This document shows positions 1-4,998 of a stretch of DNA of 5,599 nucleotides, piece by piece. A program made the position numbers and the translations under genes. The notes under the pieces are model-generated. The model was not told the origin of the DNA. It ran no database searches and saw only the letters and a program-made list of their open reading frames with translations. Each line of letters starts with the position of its first letter. Within the stretch, counting starts at the first letter, position 1. Source of the stretch: Deltaproteobacteria bacterium (lineage in GTDB: Bacteria > Myxococcota_A > UBA796 > GCA-2862545); the NCBI GenBank assembly GCA_019307545.1, contig JAFDJI010000490.1:1-5599 (forward strand). Reading direction: 5' to 3'.

Positions 1-404
1 GTGGTCGCGAAGATGCTGTTCAGCTCGTGGTTGAGCTTGATGCCGCCCATCATCGGCATCTTGAACATGTTGGCGAGGTCGGTCTTGTACATCGCGACCA
101 GGTCGTCCGGGTCGGTGAGGAAGTTGCGCACCTCGGCGGTGATCCGCAGCGTCGCCTTGGACCCCAGGATGGCAGCCGAGAGCGCTCCGGAGCCGGTCTT
201 GCGGTCCAGGATGACCGTGACGGAGTAGAGCACCGGGTCGGCAATGGTCTTGAAGCGCACCGTCTGGCGGTCGTCGTCGGCACGGAAAGCGATGGAGGGA
301 AACCCCTTGCGGCCCATGGCGCGTACGATCTCCCCGACGAGGATCTCGTCCTTCGACTCTCGAATCTCGGCCTTGTGGCTGAACTGGGCGAGCAGTCCGA
401 ACAT
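1..404 (-). CDS. Uncharacterised small protein, N-terminal 134 residues (3' end beyond window edge)
   Basis: I do not recognise this protein. The open frame begins at ATG 404-402 and stays open to base 1, so only its first 134 residues are visible. The start is supported by a strong Shine-Dalgarno sequence, GAGGGGG, five bases upstream; the stop codon of the preceding gene lies just upstream of and partly within it (CTGAGGGGG). The protein begins MFGLLAQFSHKAEI, with no signal peptide or membrane helix. It then shows alternating charged and hydrophobic stretches that suggest a small alpha/beta cytoplasmic domain, including SIAFRADDDRQTVRFKTIAD and LRITAEVRNFLTDPDDL. A Met-rich segment, MFKMPMMGGIKLNHEL, lies near residues 112-127. 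The gap to the GYF-domain gene upstream is 10 bases, so co-translation with that protein is likely and a shared role is plausible. A YbjN/secretion-chaperone-like fold is only a guess. Confidence 0.75.
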   Translation of the reverse strand, partial: MFGLLAQFSHKAEIRESKDEILVGEIVRAMGRKGFPSIAFRADDDRQTVRFKTIADPVLYSVTVILDRKTGSGALSAAILGSKATLRITAEVRNFLTDPDDLVAMYKTDLANMFKMPMMGGIKLNHELNSIFAT

Positions 405-414
405 CGTTGCCCCC

Positions 415-1413
415 TCAGGCGAACCGACCGCGCAGGTATTTGCGCAGCGCGTGGGTGGTGGCCCCGAGGTGCTCCCCGAGCCGGGCGAAGTCGATGGTGT
501 AGTCGCGGGCGACGTAGTCATCGATCCGCATGAACAGCGGCACTTGGACGTAGACGTACTGTGAGGACAGGTCGCCGTCGACCGAGAAGGTCCCGGGGGA
601 GTTGCCCTGGATGAGGCCGCTCTTGTACTCGGCCTTGAGCGCCTTCCATACCTTCTGGAACTGCTTCGTCTTCTCACCGTAGCCGATGACCATGTTGGCG
701 CGGTGATCGAGCACCCTCGCGGTGGCGAGGTCTGCGGTGAGGTGGGTGAAGCGGACGATGAACCTGGAGTGGTCCTCCATGTTCTCGAAGCGAAGGTAGT
801 GGTGGGTGCCGTCGCTGGTGAGGTCGATCAGCGAGTAGTTGATGTCGAGGCTGCTGGTGATGATCGCGCCGAGGAACACCTCGTCGACGTGGCTCGCGAA
901 GTCGTGGTCGCCGAAGTAGTCCCAGCTCGCTTGGACGAGGTCGCCGAACACGGCGTCGAGACGGTCGTCCTCCGTTTCCGCCGCCGGACCGGCGCTCGTT
1001 TCGGCGGCCTCCGGGGTGGGCGCGGCTTTTTCTGCGGGAACCTCTGCTGCGGGGGTGGCCTCCGCCTCGGGCTTGGTTTCCGCCGCGGGGGTGGCCTCCG
1101 CCTCGGGCTTGGTTTCCGCCGCGGGGGCGGCCTCCGCCTCGGGCTTGGCCTCCGCCTCGGACTTGGCGTCCGCTTCGGGAATGGGCTCCGGTACGGGCGT
1201 AGGCTCCGGCGCCAAGCCCTCCAGCAGCTCCGGTTGCGTGTAGATGGGTACCCAATCCCCCATCCCCGCGAACCAGAATTGGTCGGCGGTCGAGACTTCC
1301 CCAGCGTCGACCTTGGCCTTCAGGTCGAGACGACTCATCGGGTCCAGGGTGCCACCAGGGGTATGGACATGGATCGCCGCCGCATCCGGAGCGGGCAGCT
1401 CTGATTTGCTCAT
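415..1413 (-). CDS. GYF_2-type domain protein with Ala/Glu/Pro repeat linker and unknown C-terminal domain
   Basis: The protein is about 332 residues in three parts. Residues 15-68 look like a GYF_2 (DUF4339-type) domain: a short beta strand (IHVHTPGG), a helix (LDLKAKVDAGEVSTADQF), then the typical WFAGMGDWVPIYTQPELL ending. Residues 69-150 are a low-complexity acidic linker of Ala, Glu and Pro with a 12-residue repeat (TKPEAEATPAAE). Residues 151-333 form an alpha/beta domain that I cannot assign, ending basic (LRKYLRGRFA). No signal peptide or membrane helix is visible, so it is probably cytoplasmic. GYF domains generally bind proline-rich peptides or act as adaptor modules; a role in complex assembly is inferred. 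Two ATGs are adjacent: AGGAGG is 1 base before ATG 1416 and 4 bases before ATG 1413, so I chose the second. It starts about 11 bases after the thiolase stop and precedes the last gene by 10 bases, which suggests one operon. Confidence 0.85.
   Translation of the reverse strand: MSKSELPAPDAAAIHVHTPGGTLDPMSRLDLKAKVDAGEVSTADQFWFAGMGDWVPIYTQPELLEGLAPEPTPVPEPIPEADAKSEAEAKPEAEAAPAAETKPEAEATPAAETKPEAEATPAAEVPAEKAAPTPEAAETSAGPAAETEDDRLDAVFGDLVQASWDYFGDHDFASHVDEVFLGAIITSSLDINYSLIDLTSDGTHHYLRFENMEDHSRFIVRFTHLTADLATARVLDHRANMVIGYGEKTKQFQKVWKALKAEYKSGLIQGNSPGTFSVDGDLSSQYVYVQVPLFMRIDDYVARDYTIDFARLGEHLGATTHALRKYLRGRFA
1051..1158. repeat. 36-bp tandem coding repeat in the linker of the GYF-domain gene
   Basis: Bases 1051-1086 and 1087-1122 are two identical 36-base units. 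Bases 1123-1158 are a third, diverged unit, and a shorter degenerate remnant follows to about 1180. The unit length is a multiple of three, so each copy adds 12 residues (TKPEAEATPAAE type) to the linker without changing frame. Perfect identity at DNA level between the first two units indicates recent duplication or ongoing slippage, so linker length may vary between strains. Confidence 0.9.
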
Positions 1414-1416
1414 CAT

Positions 1417-1423
1417 CCCTCCT
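1417..1423 (-). promoter_or_regulatory. Ribosome binding site that decides the start of the GYF-domain gene
   Basis: On the minus strand AGGAGGG is followed directly by ATGATG. Spacing from AGGAGG is 1 base to the first ATG and 4 bases to the second. One base is too short for normal initiation, so the second ATG (1413-1411) is preferred. The site lies immediately after the thiolase stop codon (1427-1425), consistent with translation of consecutive genes on one message. Confidence 0.6.
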
Positions 1424-1424
1424 G

Positions 1425-2624
1425 TCAGAAGCGGATCAACACTTCGCCACTACCGATCCCACCGCCAACACAACGCGAGGTCATCCCGACCTTCGCGTCG
1501 CGCCGTATGAGTTGATGGACCATGTCGACCACCTGGCGGGCACCGGTACAGCCGACGGGGTGGCCGAGGGAGATCCCGCTCCCCCACTGGTTGGTGCGAC
1601 TGGCCTCGAGCCCCTCGACGTAGCGGAAGGCACCGCCGAGAACCGCGGCGAAGGCCTCGTTGATCTCGAAGTAGTCGATCTCGGGCACCGCCAGTCCGGC
1701 CTTCTCGAGCAGGGGCGGGATCACCTTGAAGGCGCCCTCACCCATGAACTCGCGGGGGACGCCCACATTGTGGAAGGCCTCGAGCCGGGCCAGGGGCTCG
1801 ATCCCGAGCGCCTCGGCCTTGTGCTCGGTGGTGAGGAGGAGGGCGGCGGCGGCGTCGTTGAGGCTGCTCGCGTTCATCCCGGTGATCGTCCCCCCATCGG
1901 GCTTGAAGTAGGGCCTCGCCTTGGCGAGTTTCTCCATGGTCAACGGCTTCGGGCCCTCGTCCTTCTCGACGAGGACCGGATCACCCCGACGCTGCGGGAC
2001 CTCCACCGGCACCACGTAGTCGGCGAAGTAGCCCTCCTCCCAGGCCTTCAGCGCGTTGTGGTGGGAGTTGTAGGCGATCTCGTCCTGCATCTCCCTACTC
2101 ACGTCGTACTTCTCGGCGAGCCGCTCGGTGAGCAGGCCCATCAGTTCTCCCCTCTTGCCGACGTTGACGTCGGTGAGCGCGCCGAACAGGCCGTCGACGA
2201 GCTTCATGTCGCCGTACATCTGGTTCTTGATGCGGCCGGCGAACAGGTACCGGGCCACGTTGCTCATCGACTCGACCCCGCCGGCGATCCCGAGCGAGAT
2301 CTCGCCGAGCATCAGGCGCCGCGCGATGCTGTGGATCGCGGCGCCGCCCGAGGCGCAGTTCTCGTGGAAGGTCGTGCCGGGCGAGGTGGGGGGCACTCCG
2401 GCATACTCGGCCGCAACCTTGGCGAGGTTCGGCGACCGTGGGTCCTGCATCACCCAGCCGAGGCAGGTGTACTCGACCAGGTTCGGGTCCACCCCGGTCT
2501 GCTGCAGCAACGCCGTGATGGCACTGGTGGCGAGGGGGCGGGCCTGGAGCGGGGCAAGGGCACCCCCGATGGCTCCGATGGGGGTGCGAACGGCTCCGAG
2601 GATGACGATCTTGGGAAGGCTCAT
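1425..2624 (-). CDS. Thiolase, acetyl-CoA acetyltransferase type
   Basis: This is a complete 399-residue thiolase, the usual family length. Thiolases either condense two acyl-CoA units (typically two acetyl-CoA to acetoacetyl-CoA) or cleave 3-ketoacyl-CoA. The N-terminus has the family opening IVILGAVRTPIGAIGG. The acylated nucleophile is Cys90 in HENCASGGAAI. The C-terminal half carries NEAFA (residues 322-326), His355 in ISLGHPVGCTGAR, and the second catalytic Cys385 in CVGGGIGSGE, so all key residues are present and the enzyme should be active. No targeting signal is visible; it is cytoplasmic. The start is supported by AGGAG eight bases upstream. It follows the dehydrogenase gene after a 71-base gap and precedes the GYF-domain gene by about 11 bases. 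Motifs do not separate biosynthetic from degradative thiolases, and no hydroxyacyl-CoA dehydrogenase or hydratase gene is in view, so the pathway is open. Confidence 0.93.
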   Translation of the reverse strand: MSLPKIVILGAVRTPIGAIGGALAPLQARPLATSAITALLQQTGVDPNLVEYTCLGWVMQDPRSPNLAKVAAEYAGVPPTSPGTTFHENCASGGAAIHSIARRLMLGEISLGIAGGVESMSNVARYLFAGRIKNQMYGDMKLVDGLFGALTDVNVGKRGELMGLLTERLAEKYDVSREMQDEIAYNSHHNALKAWEEGYFADYVVPVEVPQRRGDPVLVEKDEGPKPLTMEKLAKARPYFKPDGGTITGMNASSLNDAAAALLLTTEHKAEALGIEPLARLEAFHNVGVPREFMGEGAFKVIPPLLEKAGLAVPEIDYFEINEAFAAVLGGAFRYVEGLEASRTNQWGSGISLGHPVGCTGARQVVDMVHQLIRRDAKVGMTSRCVGGGIGSGEVLIRF

Positions 2625-2675
2625 GGACCTGTCTCCTGCTCGTGTCGTTTGTCGAGAAGGCGAAGACTACACCGG

Positions 2676-2697
2676 AGCCGGCTTCCGACGCCCGGCT
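2676..2697 (-). other. Small inverted repeat at the end of the dehydrogenase gene
   Basis: AGCCGG (2676-2681) and CCGGCT (2692-2697) can form a 6-bp stem with a 10-base loop, overlapping the TAG stop codon of the dehydrogenase gene. There is no following T run on the minus strand, so it does not look like an intrinsic terminator. It might protect or process the transcript, or mean nothing in DNA this GC-rich. The rest of the 71-base gap shows only the thiolase ribosome binding site. Confidence 0.25.
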
Positions 2698-3430
2698 AGA
2701 AGGAAAGCCGCTTGAAGACCGACTCGGGGATCGCCTTGATGATCCCCATGATGCAAGCCCAGAACGGCGGGTAGTACAGGGAGTCGATCTTCCGCTGCTG
2801 GGCACGGTACAGCGCGCGGGCGACGGCCTCGGGGCTGGCGACGGGGATGCCGGTCTTCATGCCGAAGGTCATGCGGGTGTCGACGAAGCCCAGCCGGACG
2901 GTCATGACGTGGACATTGTGTTTGTGCATGCGTCCCCGCAGCCCCTGGAGGTAGAGGCGGAACGCACCCTTGGCGCTGCCATAGAAGTAGTTGCTCCGGC
3001 GGCCGCGGTCCCCGGCAACCGAGCTGATCCCGATGATCGAGCCCTCACCGCGTTCGCCCATCTTGCGGGCGATCGCCTCGCAGATGGAGGCGGCGCCGGT
3101 GTAGTTGACGTCGATGACCCGGTGGGCTTCGGCGAAGTCCTGCTCGGAGGCGGCCTGGTCTCCCATGAGCCCGAAGGCGACGAGCGCCACCTCGAGCGGG
3201 CCCAGGGCCTCTTCCACGGCGTCGACGAAGGCGGGGTGTGCGTCGAAGTCCGTGGCATCGAACGCCCCGGCCCGCGTCTGGACCCCGGTCCGGATGGCCA
3301 GGTCGGCGGCGACGCGCTCGGCCTCGGCGAGGTCCGGCTCGGCGAGGTAGACGGCGTGGCCCGCCTCGGCGTAGCGACGGGCGACGCGGTTGGCCACCCG
3401 CGAGGTCGCTCCCAGGATCAGTACACTCAT
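2696..3430 (-). CDS. Short-chain dehydrogenase, DprE2-like (decaprenylphosphoryl-keto-pentose reductase type)
   Basis: This is a complete 244-residue SDR. The nucleotide-binding start is VLILGATSRVANRVAR, the GATSxxA variant of the Rossmann glycine motif seen in DprE2-like proteins rather than the classical TGxxxGxG. Other SDR landmarks are FDATD (59 region), Asn109 in DVNYTG, the serine pair 136-137 in GISSVAG, and the catalytic YGSAK (Tyr150, Lys154). The C-terminus (YYPPFWACIMGIIKAIPESV) is hydrophobic and amphipathic, which in this family suggests contact with the membrane where lipid-linked substrate sits. In mycobacteria DprE2 reduces the 2'-keto sugar produced by DprE1, giving decaprenylphosphoryl-arabinose; the partner upstream here is a DprE1-like gene, which supports the same kind of reaction. 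ATG 3430-3428 overlaps the oxidase TGA by one base (TGATG), with GGGAG six bases upstream. The frame is also open upstream to 4588, but that extension is out-of-frame oxidase sequence and should not be counted. Confidence 0.85.
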   Translation of the reverse strand: MSVLILGATSRVANRVARRYAEAGHAVYLAEPDLAEAERVAADLAIRTGVQTRAGAFDATDFDAHPAFVDAVEEALGPLEVALVAFGLMGDQAASEQDFAEAHRVIDVNYTGAASICEAIARKMGERGEGSIIGISSVAGDRGRRSNYFYGSAKGAFRLYLQGLRGRMHKHNVHVMTVRLGFVDTRMTFGMKTGIPVASPEAVARALYRAQQRKIDSLYYPPFWACIMGIIKAIPESVFKRLSF

Positions 3431-4588
3431 CACACGCTCCCACAGAGGCCGAGGCGACGGCCGAGGTCGGACTGGAAGACCTGGTCGGGATCCCACTTGT
3501 CGCGGACGGTTTTCCATCGTTCCCACCCGGGGTACATGCGGCGGAAAGTCTCCCGCCCCAACCGGGCGTCCTTGCCCAGGTAGAGCTTGCCGCCAGCATC
3601 GAGGACGATGCGGTCGAGCCGCTCGAACAGCTCCAGGAGCGAGCGGCCCGTGTGGGGGAAGTCCATGGCCAGGGTCACCCCGGGCTCGGGGAAGGAGAGC
3701 CCGCCGTGGGGCCCGTCGCCGAACTCCTTGATGACAGCCAGGAACGAGAAGATGCCAGCGCTGCGGATCTCCTCGAGGACGCCGCGGATCGCCCGGTGCT
3801 CGGGGTCGTGTGGGACCACGAGTTGGTACTGGAGGAAGCCGCGCGAGCCGCGGTGCGGCGGAGGCAGGTGCCCACCGCCCACGCATGAAGATGCCGCGAC
3901 CGGCGCTGGCCCCACCGGCACTGTTGTCGATCCAGCTCACCGTGTGGGTGTGCTCGCTGCTTTGGGCACTCACCTCGAAGAAGTGGTCGAGGTTGCGGAC
4001 CCGAATCGAGTCCATCTCGAACCACTCGCTCTCGATGGGGACCAGCCGGACATCGAGCGCGAGCATCAAGCCGGTCAGCCCGATGCCACCGACGGTGGCC
4101 CAGAACAGCTCGGGTTCGGTCTCGGCGTCGCAACACACGATCTCACCGCTGGCGGTGAGCAACTCCACCCGGCGGACGTGGTCGGCGAAGGTGCCGTCGA
4201 CGTGGTGGTTCTTGCCGTGGATGTCGTTGGCGACCGCCCCGCCGACGGTGACGAAACAGGTGCCAGGGACCACCGCCGGGTACCAGCCACGGGGGGCGAA
4301 CACCGCGATGATGTCCTGGAGGCTCACCCCGGCTTCGCAGCGCAACCAGCCGGTCTTCGGGTCGAAGTCGAGCATTCGGTCGAGCCGCTCGGTGAGGATG
4401 ACCCGACCGCCAGAGAGCAGCGCCGTGTCGCCGTAGCTCCGGCCGAGACCGAAGGCCACGACCGGCTTGCCCTCGCGGTCCGCCAGCGCCGCCAGCGCTT
4501 CTCGCCGCTCCTCCGGGCGCGCACACTCTGCGGTTGCCCGTGGGTAGCGACCCCATCCGTGGAGCTCGCGCTCCGCCCAGACCGTCAT
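3430..4588 (-). pseudogene. DprE1-like FAD-dependent oxidase, frameshifted and internally deleted
   Basis: DprE1-type enzymes oxidise the C2' hydroxyl of a polyprenyl-phosphate pentose using FAD. Residues 1-237 (4588 to about 3878) carry the FAD-binding half, including GLGRSYGD (47-54) and NDIHGKNHH (121-129), where His124 matches the His that holds FAD in the mycobacterial enzyme. The oxidase C-terminal half resumes in a different frame from about 3849 to the TGA at 3432-3430, with GFLQYQLVVP, AVIKEFG, LYLGKDAR and RRMYP. Between GRGIFMRG and GFLQYQ about 20 codons remain where the mycobacterial protein, from memory, has about 90, so roughly 60-70 residues are missing along with a change of frame. 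The break lies between 3883 and 3850. The start ATG has AGAGG about seven bases upstream. A product, if made, would lack part of the substrate-binding domain. True mutation and assembly error cannot be told apart here. Confidence 0.85.
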
Positions 4589-4641
4589 GAAAACGCCTCT
4601 GTGGAATCAGAACCTGGAAGTATCCAATCTCGCGAACTGAC

Positions 4642-4774
4642 GCCGGGCTGAACGGCGGAGACGCTCCACCCTCCTTGCCGCCTGCGGCGTTCCCCTGCGT
4701 CGCGCTGGCGCGCAACGCGGGGGCCCTGGCCTCGAAGCGGCCGTCGGGTTGGAGTGTCTCCGCCTTCGCCCGGC
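4642..4774. repeat. 133-base imperfect palindrome with 28-pair stem and internal hairpins
   Basis: The left arm 4642-4671 pairs with the right arm 4746-4774. Going inward the paired blocks are GCCGGC plus C, GAA, GGCGGAGAC, one G/T wobble, CTCCA and CCC: 27 Watson-Crick pairs and one G-U, broken only by single-base bulges at 4649, 4653 and 4749. The 74-base interior contains three smaller hairpins: GCCG/CGGC (4677-4688), an interrupted 12-pair stem (4692-4722) and GGCC/GGCC (4728-4742). The whole therefore folds as a cloverleaf-like four-way junction in RNA or single-stranded DNA. It ends 53 bases before the oxidase start codon. I do not recognise the family. Options are a miniature inverted-repeat or REP-like mobile sequence, a structured RNA, or a leader element. 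No target-site duplication is evident. Confidence 0.8.
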
Positions 4775-4791
4775 TTCGCATCGCTGTGGAC

Positions 4792-4855
4792 GGGTGGGCT
4801 CACAGGGGGATCAACCACGCCCTCCGGGAGTGGATCCCAACGTTCTCACCCACCC
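4792..4855. other. Nested intergenic hairpin
   Basis: GGGTGGG (4792-4798) pairs with CCCACCC (4849-4855) and encloses a second stem: GGGAT (4807-4811) with ATCCC (4834-4838), CCAC (4815-4818) with GTGG (4830-4833), and CCC (4820-4822) with GGG (4826-4828) around a TCC loop. There is a 3-base bulge at 4812-4814 and one G/A mismatch. The inner stem is the stronger part. It is not followed by a T run, so a terminator role is unlikely. Function is unknown. Confidence 0.55.
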
Positions 4856-4878
4856 CCCCGTCGGTGTCGTGCGCGTTC

Positions 4879-4982
4879 TGGAGCGCCATCACCCAAGCTA
4901 CTGCCTCCTTTGGTGCAGTAGGTGCCGGCATGGAGCGCCATCACCCAAGCTACTGCCTCCTTTGGTGCAGTAGGTGCCGGCA
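4879..4982. repeat. Two perfect 52-bp tandem copies, each with a CTACTGC/GCAGTAG hairpin
   Basis: Bases 4879-4930 and 4931-4982 are identical over all 52 positions, and the next three bases (TGG) begin a third copy before identity is lost. Each copy holds CTACTGC (4898-4904; 4950-4956) and its complement GCAGTAG (4915-4921; 4967-4973) around the 10-base loop CTCCTTTGGT. The 52-base period is not a multiple of three, so it is not a coding repeat. CTACTGC occurs once more at 4999-5005, where it forms the Gln-stop end of the right-hand gene. The perfect match indicates a recent duplication. An operator or transcript-end structure is possible but unproven. Confidence 0.9.
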
Positions 4983-4992
4983 TGGCGCCGGC
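4976..4992 (-). other. GCCGGC hairpin just past the stop of the right-hand gene
   Basis: GCCGGC (4976-4981) and GCCGGC (4987-4992), a self-complementary hexamer, can pair around a 5-base loop six bases after the TAG stop at 5001-4999. There is no T run after it. It could stabilise a 3' end or, together with the tandem-repeat hairpins, act as a weak transcription barrier. Evidence is limited to pairing potential. Confidence 0.3.
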
Positions 4993-4998
4993 GGCCTG

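Larger units (their letters stand above)
4589..4998. other. 410-base gene-free gap, highly structured
   Basis: No credible protein gene lies here on either strand. Reading left to right it contains a short dprE1-like leader (4589-4641), a 133-base near-palindrome (4642-4774), a nested hairpin (4792-4855), two perfect 52-bp tandem copies (4879-4982) and a GCCGGC hairpin (4976-4992) just past the stop of the right-hand gene. No stem is followed by a T run on either strand, so none is a standard intrinsic terminator. I found no convincing -35/-10 pair; GATACT at 4624-4619 on the minus strand has no partner at usual spacing. A promoter for the downstream genes probably lies in this gap but I cannot place it. 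Confidence 0.7.

Noticed and set aside
703..1404. Plus-strand frame with Gly/Leu/Arg repeats opposite the GYF-domain gene
   Set aside because: Its repeats (RLGLGFRRGGG type) are the antisense reading of the Ala/Glu/Pro linker repeat; the minus frame has a recognisable domain and ribosome binding sites.
1512..2699. 395-codon plus-strand open frame opposite the thiolase
   Set aside because: It is a shadow of GC-rich codons in the thiolase gene. The composition is Gly/Glu/Leu/Val/Arg/His-heavy with no family motif, while the minus frame has all thiolase catalytic residues.
3850..3883. Programmed ribosomal frameshift in the oxidase
   Set aside because: A programmed shift would not account for the roughly 60-70 missing residues, and no typical slippery heptamer is seen at the break.
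4619..4624. Promoter -10 box GATACT upstream of the oxidase gene
   Set aside because: No -35-like hexamer lies at 16-18 bases; the expected place is inside the left arm of the palindrome (CCCGGC). A six-base match alone is not enough.
2642..4651. Long plus-strand open frames opposite the dehydrogenase and oxidase (2642-3583 and 3587-4651)
   Set aside because: They have no recognisable motifs and biased composition, and lie fully antisense to genes with clear motifs on the minus strand.
4800..4889. Short minus-strand frame of 29 residues starting ATG 4889-4887, with AGGAGG upstream inside the 52-bp repeat
   Set aside because: The AGGAGG is 14 bases from the ATG, too far for good initiation, and it lies inside the hairpin loop and stem. 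The product has no recognisable feature, and the second repeat copy gives an unrelated frame.
4879..4982. CRISPR or integron attC array
   Set aside because: The two copies are directly adjacent with no spacers, and the ends do not carry attC-type core sites; no cas or integrase gene is in view.
4589..4998. Known structured RNA (tRNA, RNase P, SRP RNA, tmRNA) or intrinsic terminator
   Set aside because: I could find no tRNA-like T-arm or CCA end, none of the conserved cores of these RNAs, and no T run after any stem on either strand.
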